From Streptococcaceae bacterium (GTDB taxonomy: Bacteria > Bacillota > Bacilli > Lactobacillales > Streptococcaceae): 64,000 nucleotides of DNA. Location: NCBI GenBank assembly GCA_902363395.1, contig CABIZZ010000001.1:806001-870000 (forward strand). Reading direction: 5' to 3'. The position numbers and the translations under genes are program-made. The notes under the pieces were generated by a model that made no database searches, was not told the DNA's origin, and worked only from the letters and a program-made list of their open reading frames with translations. This document shows, in pieces, positions 18,646-27,736 of this stretch; position 1 is the first letter of the stretch, and the number at the start of each line of letters is the position of its first letter.

Positions 18646-19344
18646 TTGAAATCCTCAGATTTATTGATTATTATACCTGCTTATAATGAGGAAGGTTCTA
18701 TTCAAACGGTAGTGGATAATATTATCCAAAATTATCCTCAGTACGATTATGTGATTATCAACGACGGTTCTCGAGACCGAACTTCAGAAATTTGCCATAA
18801 AAATGGATATAATATTATTGATTTACCAGTTAATCTCGGTTTAGCTGGAGCGTTTCAAACTGGATTATTATATGCTTATCAATACGGTTATGAAAAAGCA
18901 GTGCAATTTGATGCAGATGGTCAGCATCTTCCAGAGTATATTGCAGCTTTAGAAGAAGAAATTGATAAAGGAAATAAAATGGTGATTGGTTCTCGATTTG
19001 TAACAGAGAAAAGACCAAATTCATTTCGTATGTTAGGGAATACCCTTATAAGTTTTGCTATTAAATTAACCACTGGAAAAACCATTAATGATCCAACATC
19101 TGGAATGAGAATGTTTTCTAAAGATTTAATACAAGTTTTTGCAAAAAATATTAACTATGGTCCAGAACCAGATACTGTTTCTTATCTATTAAGGAATGGT
19201 GTTCCAATTTCAGAAGTTCAAGTTCGAATGGAAGAGAGACAAGCAGGAGAAAGCTATCTAACTTTTTCACGTTCCATTAAGTACATGATTCACATGTTCG
19301 TGTCTATTTTATTCATTCAGAATTTTAGAGAGAGAGGAAAATAG
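18646..19344 (+). CDS. GacI-like polyprenyl-phosphate sugar synthase (GT2, DPM1-like)
   Basis: The 232-aa family 2 glycosyltransferase has IIIPAYNEEGS at the N-terminus, INDGSRD and the catalytic DADGQH. It lacks C-terminal membrane helices. It probably moves a sugar from UDP onto undecaprenyl phosphate at the inner face. Size and its neighbour (a 113-aa DUF2304 protein) match streptococcal GacI-GacJ, where GacI makes a lipid-linked GlcNAc donor for the rhamnan side chain. I choose TTG 18646 because GGAGGACGAGGGAG lies just ahead; the ATG at 18610 overlaps the -10 box. It is AT-rich relative to the pot genes. The donor sugar is inferred. Confidence 0.85.
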   Translation: MKSSDLLIIIPAYNEEGSIQTVVDNIIQNYPQYDYVIINDGSRDRTSEICHKNGYNIIDLPVNLGLAGAFQTGLLYAYQYGYEKAVQFDADGQHLPEYIAALEEEIDKGNKMVIGSRFVTEKRPNSFRMLGNTLISFAIKLTTGKTINDPTSGMRMFSKDLIQVFAKNINYGPEPDTVSYLLRNGVPISEVQVRMEERQAGESYLTFSRSIKYMIHMFVSILFIQNFRERGK

Positions 19345-19345
19345 A

Positions 19346-19687
19346 ATGTCAATCTGGTTTCAAGTTGTATTAGTGTTTGTTTCATTGGGAACATGCGGGT
19401 TTATCCTTCAGAATATTAGAAAATCTCGTGTACAGATTAATGATGCCTTGTTTTGGATTTTCTTCTCATTAATTTTATTAGTTTTTAGTATTTTTCCAAA
19501 GTTAGCAGAGTTTATCGCAGCATCCTTGGGAATTGCATCTGCTGTTAATTTTATTTTTCTTTTCATTATTTTCTTATTATTAATGAATCAATTCCAGTTA
19601 ACTGTACGGTTATCAAAATTGGATACTAAGTTTAAAAATCTTGTGCAAGTTATCGCTTTAAACAAAAATGAGGAGAAAGATGAATAA
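19346..19687 (+). CDS. GacJ-like small membrane protein (DUF2304)
   Basis: The 113-aa protein has three hydrophobic segments and a short charged C-terminus (KLDTKFKNLVQ). It fits DUF2304. In group A Streptococcus the homologous small protein GacJ binds GacI and raises its activity. The gene starts 2 nt after the GT2 stop, behind an AGAGGAAA site, which supports that partnership. It overlaps the flippase gene by 8 nt. Confidence 0.82.
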   Translation: MSIWFQVVLVFVSLGTCGFILQNIRKSRVQINDALFWIFFSLILLVFSIFPKLAEFIAASLGIASAVNFIFLFIIFLLLMNQFQLTVRLSKLDTKFKNLVQVIALNKNEEKDE

Positions 19688-20939
19688 TACTCCTTCTCAA
19701 AAAAGTATTTACATTTGGAATCTACTGGGTAATCTAGCAGCAGCGGCAGTCTCGGTATTATATTTGTTAATTGTATCTAGAATGCAAACCAGTGAGGTGG
19801 CAGACCAATTTAGTCTAGCTACCTCAATTGGTAATTTATGGATTATTATCGGACAATTTCAAGTTCGAAACTATCAAGCCACTGATGTAAACTCAAGTCA
19901 TCCTTTTTCAGCTTACTTTTTTACAAGATTGCTGACTGTTGTCCTGATGTTGATTACTTTATTTCCTTACTTGAGGATAATAAACTATGATTTTACTAAT
20001 AGCTCTGTGATGATTATTACTTGGATTATTGTGTATCGTGTAGCAGATGCTTTTTCGGACCTATTCCAAGGTTATTTTCAACAACATGGTCGTTTAGATA
20101 TTGCAGGGAAGGCCATGGTTTATCGATATACTTTAAGTGTACTCGTTCTTTTATTTGGACTCTTGTTGTCTCATTCTATGGTTTTGACTCTGATAGTCCT
20201 AGCTTTCATCAATCTGTTTTTTGTATTTGTTTATGATTATGCACATTTCAAATTGTTTGACAGGGTGAGTTTTAGTCATATTTTTTCAAGGGATATTTTT
20301 GATGAATCCTTAAAAATTATTAAAATTTGTTTCTCATTATTTATTTATGGGTTTTTATTGACACTTGTTTTTAATGAGGCGAAGTTATCGATTTCTGGTG
20401 CTTATGCTAAAGGTATAGTCGAGACTGGTGCTCAAAGGGATTACAACATCCTGTTTATGCCAGTATTTTTTATGAGTCTTTGTATTTTGGTAGTAAGACC
20501 TCTCATTACTCAAATGGCTGAACTGTGGCAGAAGAAACAGTTTCAGATGTTTTACAAAATGTTCTTCAAAATAGTGCTTTTTACTCTTTTAATAGGGATA
20601 GTTATTACTTTTTTTGCTTATTTAATTGGTGTCAATGTTCTAAGCTTAATATTTGGAATAGACCTATTAAAATATAAGATAGAACTGACTATTCTCGTTT
20701 TTTCAGGTGTCTTATATTCATTTTCAATTATCCTCGAAAATATCTTAATTATCATGAGAAAACACTATTATTTATTATCCGTGTATACCCTAATGTTTAT
20801 CGTTACTAAATTGATAACCAGTGAGCTGGTTAATAAGTATCAGATTATGGGAGCCTCTATTAGTTTTTGCATTGCTATGTTAGTTTATATAATGGGAAGT
20901 TTTACAATCTTTAGTATTATAAAATCAAGAAAGAAATAG
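19680..20939 (+). CDS. GacK/Wzx-like flippase
   Basis: The 419-aa protein is very hydrophobic, with about 12 membrane segments. It looks like a polysaccharide-export flippase of the MOP superfamily (N-terminal YIWNLLGNLAAAAVSVLYLL). It should turn a lipid-linked sugar made by the GacI-like enzyme to the outer face. ATG 19680 follows a GAGGAGAAAG site; an in-frame ATG at 19668 precedes it. A, T and AAT-rich codon use stands out against the pot and rgp genes. No catalytic motif is expected. Confidence 0.8.
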   Translation: MNNTPSQKSIYIWNLLGNLAAAAVSVLYLLIVSRMQTSEVADQFSLATSIGNLWIIIGQFQVRNYQATDVNSSHPFSAYFFTRLLTVVLMLITLFPYLRIINYDFTNSSVMIITWIIVYRVADAFSDLFQGYFQQHGRLDIAGKAMVYRYTLSVLVLLFGLLLSHSMVLTLIVLAFINLFFVFVYDYAHFKLFDRVSFSHIFSRDIFDESLKIIKICFSLFIYGFLLTLVFNEAKLSISGAYAKGIVETGAQRDYNILFMPVFFMSLCILVVRPLITQMAELWQKKQFQMFYKMFFKIVLFTLLIGIVITFFAYLIGVNVLSLIFGIDLLKYKIELTILVFSGVLYSFSIILENILIIMRKHYYLLSVYTLMFIVTKLITSELVNKYQIMGASISFCIAMLVYIMGSFTIFSIIKSRKK

Positions 20940-20943
20940 AAAA

Positions 20944-22098
20944 ATGACAAGAGATATTATTTTTGTCACTCACCATTTAGGTGGAATCGGTGGTGTTCAG
21001 CGTGTAGTTGATCAGCTCGCTACACGTTTTGCTGAAGATGGAAACAAAGTGACGGTTGTCGGCTGTGCTGTTCAATCACAAGAAAAGTATGAGAAGGTAC
21101 AAAAGAATTATCATGAAATTCTTCTATATCAGGAGGATATTTTCTTTGAAAAGCCGTGGTTATTCTTAAAAGAAAAGTATTACTCAAAAAAATTAGAAAA
21201 AGAATTAACTGTACTTTTGTCACAATCAAAGAATCCAATGGTCATTTTAGCAAACCCAATTGTTTATCTTTTGATGGAAAAAAGTTTGAAGAAATTTTCT
21301 AATTGTGCTTTCTTCATTGGACAAATGCATTCTTCTGCTGATTTTGTATTGGAATGTAAGGGAATTTATAAAGTTTATCCATATATTATTAAAAATAAAT
21401 ATCCGAAATTGGATTGTATAATGTTTTTATCGGATTCTTATTCGGAAGTGATTAGCAATCATTACAATATTCCATTGGAAAAATTTGTTGCGATTACAAA
21501 TCCTCTGCCTAGATATATAAAAGTATCAGAGGTGTTAGATAATGAGAAGTCAAAAGTGATTTCTTTTGTGGGTAGACTAGATCCAGTTAAGCAAATTGAT
21601 CATCAAATTCGTGCTTTTGCACAAGTTGCAGATGAATTTCCAGAAATGGTTTTTAATATATATGGATCTGGAAACTTGAAGGAATCTCTCCAATCGCTCA
21701 TCAATCAATTAGGAATGACAAAGCGTATTATCTTAAAAGGGAAAACAACTCAGGTTAAAGAAGTTTATCAAGAGTCATTGTTTACCTTATTAACTTCTAA
21801 ATCGGAAGCATTTGGTATGTCGGTTGTTGAGTCAATGGTTTTAGGTACTCCAGTATTAACTTATAATTGTTCACAAGGAGTTGCTGAACTTCAAACTGGT
21901 ACGCCTGAGATGCTCTTTGATCCAAGTATTGAGGAGTTAGCAACTAAAATGCGGTATTTTCTAACCAATCCTGCTTTTCTAGAGGACATTGGAAGAAGAG
22001 GACGTGAATATGTCATAGGGACTTATGCAGAGGATATTATCATTCAAAAGTGGTATGATCTGTTTCAGCAGTTAGAAGAAAAGAAAGGTGTTACATGA
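20944..22098 (+). CDS. Family 4 glycosyltransferase
   Basis: The 384-aa GT4 (GT-B fold) has a glycine-rich N-terminal loop (THHLGGIGGVQRV), the hinge stretch ISFVGRLDPVKQ and the E-x7-E motif in SEAFGMSVVESM. It is soluble or peripheral and would transfer a sugar from a nucleotide donor inside the cell. The four-gene group A set (GacI-L) has no GT4 that I recall here, so this may build a longer or different side-chain unit. It overlaps the next gene by 4 nt. Acceptor and donor are unknown. Confidence 0.83.
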   Translation: MTRDIIFVTHHLGGIGGVQRVVDQLATRFAEDGNKVTVVGCAVQSQEKYEKVQKNYHEILLYQEDIFFEKPWLFLKEKYYSKKLEKELTVLLSQSKNPMVILANPIVYLLMEKSLKKFSNCAFFIGQMHSSADFVLECKGIYKVYPYIIKNKYPKLDCIMFLSDSYSEVISNHYNIPLEKFVAITNPLPRYIKVSEVLDNEKSKVISFVGRLDPVKQIDHQIRAFAQVADEFPEMVFNIYGSGNLKESLQSLINQLGMTKRIILKGKTTQVKEVYQESLFTLLTSKSEAFGMSVVESMVLGTPVLTYNCSQGVAELQTGTPEMLFDPSIEELATKMRYFLTNPAFLEDIGRRGREYVIGTYAEDIIIQKWYDLFQQLEEKKGVT

Positions 22099-23609
22099 CA
22101 AATCTACTTTTTAAAAATGGTTCAGATTTCTTTCACAATATTTGGCAAAAGAAATTTTATATTTTGCTTATCTGGTTTCTGATATTTGGAACGTATTTAT
22201 ATTTCGATGGTCCATTCAATAATGCGCCAATTAAAACATTTGTTATCATTGGAGGAATTTTCACCCTTCTATCGCTAATAAATATGAAGTTATACAATAA
22301 AATTTTTTCAGTAGTTTTATTTACTGGACTAATTTTTTGTGTCTATACCCCGAATATGGATACACCAGATGAAAATTTTCATTATTCTAGAGCTCTTTAT
22401 ATTAGTGATGGACATTTATATTTACCTTCATCAGTAGAAGAGATGAAGGTTTCATCGGATATATCTGAAGTTGAAGAAGAATTTAAGAAGCCTTTATTAC
22501 AAACTGATTTGGAAGAGAAACAATTATCTGACAAACAGGTAGTATATTCTAATTTAGGTAATACCAATGGCTATTCATTTGTAAGTTATTTACCCCAAAC
22601 ATTAGGAATTCTTATAGCGCGTCTCTTACATTTAAGTGTATTCGGTTCAATTTTTCTAGGTAGATTTTTCAATTTACTAGTTTTTGCCTTACTTGTTAGA
22701 TTTGCTATAAAAAAATCTGGTGATAAGCAATTAATTTTTTCTCTATTAACTATTATTCCTATCAATATTTATATTGCTGCATCATTTAATCAAGATGCTT
22801 TTGCCAATGGTCTTATCTTTTTAGTTGTTGGATTATTCCTGTCCTATTTTGAAAAAGAGAGAGTGAGTAATAGAGATTTATTAATCTATACTTTTTTATG
22901 TATTTTAATTGCTTTTTCAAAATTACCATATGTGTTACTAGTTTGTTTATTAGTATTTTTGCCCAAAGAGAAACTAAATAAAAAACAGTATCTTTTGATT
23001 GTTGGTTCTATTTTTATTGTCGCTTTAACCAGTGTGATTTGGTTGAAAGTGACAAGTGGGATAAATGCAACGGTTGTTCATCCGAATCCAGCTATTAATC
23101 CAATGAAAAAGATTATTTTTACAATGCATCATTTCTCAGATTTTATTAGAATGATGATTAAAGAAGTTGTGAATTTTATTCCATTTAAACTGCAATCCTT
23201 GTTTACTTTTGGTTGGCTGACCTATGATACGAAAGCTTTTATGTGGTTCTATTTGATTTTCTTATCTGTTGCTCTATTTGTGCTTCCAAATGGGAAACCA
23301 ATAAAACCATTTACAAAGTTTGGAGTAATACTTGTTTCGATGGGAATTATTTTCGGAATCCTAATGACAGCTTATCTAATGTGGGGTGAGGTTGCTGATA
23401 TTTCCATTAAAGGGATTCAGGGTAGATATTTTTCAGGCGTTTTTGTCCTCCTTGGTTGTATAACGGATTTTTCAAGAAGACTGTTTTGGAATCAGAATAG
23501 ACCAGAACCTATTGAATACGATAAGAATAAAGTAGAATTTAACTATACCTACATTGCTTCTTTGTTTATTCTTGTCTCAATTATTACAACCATTAGTCAA
23601 TATTATTAA
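22095..23609 (+). CDS. DUF2142-like polytopic membrane protein, possible GT-C transferase
   Basis: The 504-aa protein has about 10-12 membrane segments. An acidic extracytoplasmic loop after the second or third helix reads NMDTPDENFHYSRALY, the DUF2142 hallmark and typical of GT-C enzymes, which use lipid-linked sugars. At the end of the side-chain block it could be the ligase that attaches the flipped sugar to the rhamnan, the job of GacL in group A Streptococcus. Homology to GacL itself is my inference. Very AT-rich. Confidence 0.75.
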   Translation: MTNLLFKNGSDFFHNIWQKKFYILLIWFLIFGTYLYFDGPFNNAPIKTFVIIGGIFTLLSLINMKLYNKIFSVVLFTGLIFCVYTPNMDTPDENFHYSRALYISDGHLYLPSSVEEMKVSSDISEVEEEFKKPLLQTDLEEKQLSDKQVVYSNLGNTNGYSFVSYLPQTLGILIARLLHLSVFGSIFLGRFFNLLVFALLVRFAIKKSGDKQLIFSLLTIIPINIYIAASFNQDAFANGLIFLVVGLFLSYFEKERVSNRDLLIYTFLCILIAFSKLPYVLLVCLLVFLPKEKLNKKQYLLIVGSIFIVALTSVIWLKVTSGINATVVHPNPAINPMKKIIFTMHHFSDFIRMMIKEVVNFIPFKLQSLFTFGWLTYDTKAFMWFYLIFLSVALFVLPNGKPIKPFTKFGVILVSMGIIFGILMTAYLMWGEVADISIKGIQGRYFSGVFVLLGCITDFSRRLFWNQNRPEPIEYDKNKVEFNYTYIASLFILVSIITTISQYY

Positions 23610-23640
23610 ATTGTTGTTTTACCATCCAATTAAGTGATAT

Positions 23641-23663
23641 ACTAGGGGAAACCCTAGTTTTTT
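23641..23663 (+). terminator. Intrinsic terminator after the side-chain block
   Basis: ACTAGGG (23641-23647), GAAA tetraloop, CCCTAGT (23652-23658), then a T-run. It is followed at once by TG-T-TACAAT (23663-23671), an extended -10 for the next gene. Confidence 0.88.
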
Positions 23664-23699
23664 GTTACAATAGAAGATGAAGAAGTCAAGGAGTAAGAG

Positions 23700-24626
23700 A
23701 TGACCATATCAGTTGTAGTCCCATGTTTTAACGAAGAAGAATCGATTCCATTATTTTATCGAGAAATGGAACGTGTTCGGATGAAGATGGGAGAAAAGTT
23801 TGAATATATTTTTATAAATGATGGCTCTTCAGATGGTACGCTATCCGTTCTTCGAAAGCTACATCTTACAGATTCAAATGTGCACTACCTTTCTTTTTCT
23901 CGAAATTTCGGAAAAGAGGCTGCACTATATGCTGGACTTGAGCGTGCTAGTGGTGAATACGTGACCGTCATGGATGTAGATCTGCAGGACCCTCCGGAGT
24001 TATTGATCGAAATGAAGCAGAAGTTGGAGGAACAGCCGAATTTAGACTGTGTCGGAACGAGACGCGTAACTCGTGATGGGGAACCACCGATCCGCTCTTT
24101 CTTTGCACGGATGTTTTATAAATTGATCAATCATATTAGTCAAGTGGAAATGGTTGACGGGGCGCGTGATTTTCGTTTGATGCGGCGTCCCATGGTTGAT
24201 GCCATCATGGAGTTATCCGAGTACAATCGTTTTTCAAAAGGGATTTTCGCCTGGGTTGGATTTGAGACAGAATACCTCGAATATAAAAATGTAGAGCGCG
24301 TAGCAGGAGAGACATCTTGGAATTTTTGGTCTCTATTCAAATACTCGATTGAAGGGATCGTTAACTTCTCAGATGCCCCACTAAATATTGCCTTTATTGG
24401 TGGACTGTTATCTTGGATTTTGGCTTTTATCATGGTGATTCTGATTGTAATCCGTACCTTAGTCTTTGGAGATCCTACTTCAGGTTGGCCATCCCTCATG
24501 ACAGTGATTCTTTTCCTTGGGGGCTTCCAATTGCTAACTATTGGGATTTTAGGGAAATATATCGGTAAGATTTTCATGGAAACCAAGAAACGTCCAATCT
24601 ATGTTATCAAAGAGAAAAGCAAGTAA
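23700..24626 (+). CDS. GtrB-like polyprenyl-phosphate glycosyltransferase (GT2 with two C-terminal helices)
   Basis: The 308-aa protein has a GT2 catalytic domain (VVPCFNEEES, NDGSSDGT, DVDLQDPPE) and two membrane helices near residues 230-295, the GtrB/YkcC/ArnC layout. It would make a lipid-phosphate-linked sugar such as glucose or GlcNAc. It is monocistronic: a terminator and promoter precede it and a strong terminator follows. The locus therefore has two different lipid-sugar synthases, this one and the GacI-like one at 18646. Confidence 0.88.
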   Translation: MTISVVVPCFNEEESIPLFYREMERVRMKMGEKFEYIFINDGSSDGTLSVLRKLHLTDSNVHYLSFSRNFGKEAALYAGLERASGEYVTVMDVDLQDPPELLIEMKQKLEEQPNLDCVGTRRVTRDGEPPIRSFFARMFYKLINHISQVEMVDGARDFRLMRRPMVDAIMELSEYNRFSKGIFAWVGFETEYLEYKNVERVAGETSWNFWSLFKYSIEGIVNFSDAPLNIAFIGGLLSWILAFIMVILIVIRTLVFGDPTSGWPSLMTVILFLGGFQLLTIGILGKYIGKIFMETKKRPIYVIKEKSK

Positions 24627-24650
24627 AAGCAGAAAACTTCTGCTTTTTTT
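24626..24650 (+). terminator. Intrinsic terminator after the GtrB-like gene
   Basis: AAAGCAGAA (24626-24634) pairs with TTCTGCTTT (24638-24646) over a 3-nt loop, with a T-run to 24650. Confidence 0.9.
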
Positions 24651-24658
24651 GCTATAAT
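24650..24658 (+). promoter_or_regulatory. Extended -10 promoter of rmlD
   Basis: TGC-TATAAT (24650-24658) directly after the preceding terminator; the rmlD ATG is at 24691. Confidence 0.65.
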
Positions 24659-24690
24659 GAAAGGGAAAAAGCATTTGAAAGGATATTACC

Positions 24691-25542
24691 ATGATTTTAA
24701 TTACAGGTGCAAATGGTCAACTTGGAACGGAGCTTCGCCATTTGTTAGATGAACGAAATGAAGAATATGTAGCTGTTGATGTAGCTGAAATGGACATCAC
24801 AAATGCAGAGAAAGTAGATGAGGTTTTTGCGCAAGTGAAGCCAACTCTAGTCTATCACTGTGCTGCCTATACAGCCGTTGATGCTGCTGAAGATGAAGGG
24901 AAAGAGTTGGACTATGCGATCAACGTGACTGGTACGGAAAATGTAGCGAAGGCGTCTGAAAAACATGGGGCAACCCTAGTCTATATTTCTACGGACTATG
25001 TGTTTGATGGGAATAAGCCAGTTGGACAAGAATGGGAAGTAGACGATCAACCAAATCCCCAAACAGAGTACGGTCGCACAAAACGTATGGGAGAAGAATT
25101 GGTTGAGAAGCATGTTTCGAACTTCTACATCATCCGTACAGCTTGGGTCTTCGGGAACTACGGTAAGAACTTTGTCTTCACCATGCAAAACTTAGCCAAG
25201 ACTCACAAGACTTTAACAGTTGTTAATGACCAACATGGTCGTCCAACCTGGACACGTACCCTTGCAGAGTTCATGACTTATTTGGCTGAAAACCGTAAGG
25301 AGTATGGTTATTACCACTTGTCTAACGATGCGAAAGAAGATACAACTTGGTATGACTTTGCAGTTGAAATCCTCAAAGATACGGATGTTGAAGTGAAACC
25401 AGTGGATTCTAGCCAATTCCCAGCTAAGGCAAAACGCCCACTGAACTCAACGATGAGCTTGGCAAAAGCTAAAGCTACAGGATTCGTTATTCCAACTTGG
25501 CAAGATGCCTTGAAAGAGTTTTATAAACAAGAAGTGAAATAA
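24691..25542 (+). CDS. rmlD: dTDP-4-dehydrorhamnose reductase
   Basis: The 283-aa SDR enzyme makes dTDP-L-rhamnose, the donor for the rhamnan backbone. The NAD(P) motif TGANGQLG is at 5-12, STDYVFDG near residue 104 and the catalytic YxxxK is in YGRTKRMG. Only rmlD is here; rmlA, B and C must lie elsewhere, as is normal in streptococci (gacA position). A GTCGCTT hairpin at 25553 separates it from rgpA. Confidence 0.95.
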   Translation: MILITGANGQLGTELRHLLDERNEEYVAVDVAEMDITNAEKVDEVFAQVKPTLVYHCAAYTAVDAAEDEGKELDYAINVTGTENVAKASEKHGATLVYISTDYVFDGNKPVGQEWEVDDQPNPQTEYGRTKRMGEELVEKHVSNFYIIRTAWVFGNYGKNFVFTMQNLAKTHKTLTVVNDQHGRPTWTRTLAEFMTYLAENRKEYGYYHLSNDAKEDTTWYDFAVEILKDTDVEVKPVDSSQFPAKAKRPLNSTMSLAKAKATGFVIPTWQDALKEFYKQEVK

Positions 25543-25552
25543 GAGCAAATTG

Positions 25553-25576
25553 AAGCGACTCTAGAGGGTCGCTTTT
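25553..25576 (+). terminator. Weak intrinsic terminator after rmlD
   Basis: AAGCGAC (25553-25559) pairs with GTCGCTT (25568-25574), followed by an imperfect T-rich tail; partial read-through is likely. Confidence 0.65.
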
Positions 25577-25606
25577 CTATTTGAATTAGGCAAAAAGCCT
25601 AGAAAA

Positions 25607-25615
25607 TGGTATAAT
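25607..25615 (+). promoter_or_regulatory. Extended -10 promoter of rgpA
   Basis: TGG-TATAAT (25607-25615), 35 nt before the rgpA ATG; AAAGGGAA ribosome site between. Confidence 0.65.
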
Positions 25616-25649
25616 TGAGTAGACTGTAAATTGTTAGAAAGGGAATATT

Positions 25650-26798
25650 ATGCAACACGTTTTTATTATCGGAAGTCGTGGGCTTCCGGCTCAATATGGC
25701 GGTTTTGAGACTTTTGTGGACCAATTGGTCTCCCATCAAGTGTCTTCGGAAATCCAGTACCATGTTGCTTGCCTTTCTAATGATCAAGCCTATCATCATT
25801 TTAATTACAAGGGTGTCGATTGTTTTACGATTAAAGCCCCCAAGCTTGGGCCTGCACGGGTTATCGCCTATGATATGATGGCCATCAACTATGCCTTGAA
25901 GGTTATCAAGAAGCAAGGTATTGAACGGCCGATTTTTTATGTTTTGGGAAATACGATTGGGGCCTTCGTGGCACCCTTTGCGCGTAAGATCCATAAGAAG
26001 GGTGGGAAATTCTATATCAATCCAGATGGACTGGAGTGGAAGCGGGCCAAGTGGGCTAAACCGATTCAAGCTTATCTCAAGTATTCCGAAAAGGTCATGA
26101 CACGCCATGCGGATTTGGTGATTTCTGACAACCCTGGTATCGAGTCCTATATCAAGGAAGCCTATCCTTGGTCCAAGACGACCTATATTGCCTATGGGAC
26201 GGACTTGTCTCCGACCAGCCTGACCAGTCAGGATAATAAGGTCCGAGAATTCTATCAGAAATGGCAGACACAGGAGAAGAACTATTACTTGATTTTGGGT
26301 CGCTTTGTCCCAGAAAATAATTATGAGACTGCCATTCGTGAATTTATGGCCTCTTCCACCAAGCGGGATTTGGTGATCATTTGTAATCATGAAGGCAATC
26401 CCTATTTTGAAGAACTCCGAGCTCGAACAGGATTCGATCAGGATCCTCGCGTTAAGTTTGTAGGAACGGTCTATGATCAAGACCTTTTGAAGTATATCCG
26501 TAAAGAAGCCTTTGCTTATATCCATGGTCATGAAGTGGGCGGAACCAATCCTGGTCTCTTAGAGGCTCTTGCTCAGACGGATCTGAATTTGGTTTTAGGA
26601 GTCTCCTTTAACCAAACGGTTGCCAAGGACGCAGCTCACTATTGGACCAAAGAAACTGGGAATTTGGCGCATTTGATCGACCAGGTTGATTCTTTAGAAG
26701 ATGTATCTGAATGGGGTCAATTAGCTAAAGCCAATATGAAGCATAACTTTACTTGGGAAAAAATTGTAGGTGAGTACGAGGAATTATTCTTATCATGA
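25650..26798 (+). CDS. rgpA: Rhamnosyltransferase starting the rhamnan chain (RgpA/GacB/Cps2T type)
   Basis: The 382-aa protein has the DUF1972 N-terminus (IIGSRGLPAQYGGFETFVDQ) followed by a GT4-like C-terminal half (VPENNYETAI and GHEVGGTNPGLLEAL). Family members add the first rhamnose to GlcNAc-lipid at the inner membrane face. It opens an operon of overlapping genes with rgpB, C, D, E and F. A long antisense reading frame over it is only a shadow. Confidence 0.92.
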   Translation: MQHVFIIGSRGLPAQYGGFETFVDQLVSHQVSSEIQYHVACLSNDQAYHHFNYKGVDCFTIKAPKLGPARVIAYDMMAINYALKVIKKQGIERPIFYVLGNTIGAFVAPFARKIHKKGGKFYINPDGLEWKRAKWAKPIQAYLKYSEKVMTRHADLVISDNPGIESYIKEAYPWSKTTYIAYGTDLSPTSLTSQDNKVREFYQKWQTQEKNYYLILGRFVPENNYETAIREFMASSTKRDLVIICNHEGNPYFEELRARTGFDQDPRVKFVGTVYDQDLLKYIRKEAFAYIHGHEVGGTNPGLLEALAQTDLNLVLGVSFNQTVAKDAAHYWTKETGNLAHLIDQVDSLEDVSEWGQLAKANMKHNFTWEKIVGEYEELFLS

Positions 26799-27736
26799 AA
26801 GTAAATATCTTGTTGTCCACCTATAATGGTGAACAGTATCTAATAGAGCAGGTCAAAAGTATCCAAGACCAGACTTATCAAGACTGGCAACTCTTGATCC
26901 GAGATGATGGGTCGACAGATGGGACGGTGGAGATTATTCGAGAGTTGGTAGCCCAGGATGAGCGCATTCGCTTTATCAATCAAGGTGCTATCGAAAATCT
27001 TGGTGTCATCAAAAGCTTCCATGCCCTATTGAAATATGAAAAAGCTGATCTTTATTGCTTCAGTGATCAAGATGATGTTTGGCTTCCTGAAAAAATTGCT
27101 CTTCAAGTAGCAGAAGTGGCCAAGCACCCTCAAGAAGTCCCTTTGCTGGTCTACACAGATTTAAAAGTGGTCGATGAAAACTTGAACGTGCAACATGAGA
27201 GTATGATTCGCACCCAGTCTGATCATGCCAATACAGAATTGATTCAAGAGTTGACGGAAAATACAGTAACTGGTGGGGTAGCCATGATTAACCATACCCT
27301 GGCGGACTTATGGACGGGTCAAGAAAAACATGCACTCCTTATGCATGACTGGTACTTGGCCTTGTTGGCAACTGCCTTTGGAAAGTTGATCTATATCGAT
27401 CAGCCGACAGAACTGTACCGTCAGCACAGTAGCAACGTTCTTGGAGCTCGAACCCTAAGAAAACGGGTTAAAAACTGGGTTCGCCCTCATATTCTTTTTG
27501 CTAAATATTGGAAGCTTATCGAGTCCAGTCAAGAACAAGCAAAAAATTTATTGGATCTGCCAGTCAGTCCCCAAAATAAAGAAATTATTGAAAACTTTGT
27601 GACCATCATGGACGTTCCACTAAAAGAACGTTTGAGACGGATTCGTCAGTATGGTTATCGGAAGAACCGGGCTTTTCACACCTTTGTGTTTACCAGCTTG
27701 ATTCTGACAAAGTTTGCATATCGAGGTAAGAAATAA
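26795..27736 (+). CDS. rgpB: Rhamnosyltransferase (GT2)
   Basis: The 313-aa GT2 has LLSTYNGEQYL, RDDGSTDGT and FSDQDDVWLPEK, the latter typical of RgpB/GacC-type rhamnosyltransferases. It extends the rhamnose backbone using dTDP-rhamnose on the cytoplasmic side. It overlaps rgpA by 4 nt and rgpC by 1 nt. Confidence 0.93.
   Translation: MKVNILLSTYNGEQYLIEQVKSIQDQTYQDWQLLIRDDGSTDGTVEIIRELVAQDERIRFINQGAIENLGVIKSFHALLKYEKADLYCFSDQDDVWLPEKIALQVAEVAKHPQEVPLLVYTDLKVVDENLNVQHESMIRTQSDHANTELIQELTENTVTGGVAMINHTLADLWTGQEKHALLMHDWYLALLATAFGKLIYIDQPTELYRQHSSNVLGARTLRKRVKNWVRPHILFAKYWKLIESSQEQAKNLLDLPVSPQNKEIIENFVTIMDVPLKERLRRIRQYGYRKNRAFHTFVFTSLILTKFAYRGKK

Noticed and set aside
25599..26531. A 310-codon open frame on the minus strand opposite rgpA
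   Set aside because: The plus-strand frame encodes a clear DUF1972/GT4 rhamnosyltransferase with promoter and SD. The antisense product has no recognisable motif and no ribosome site.
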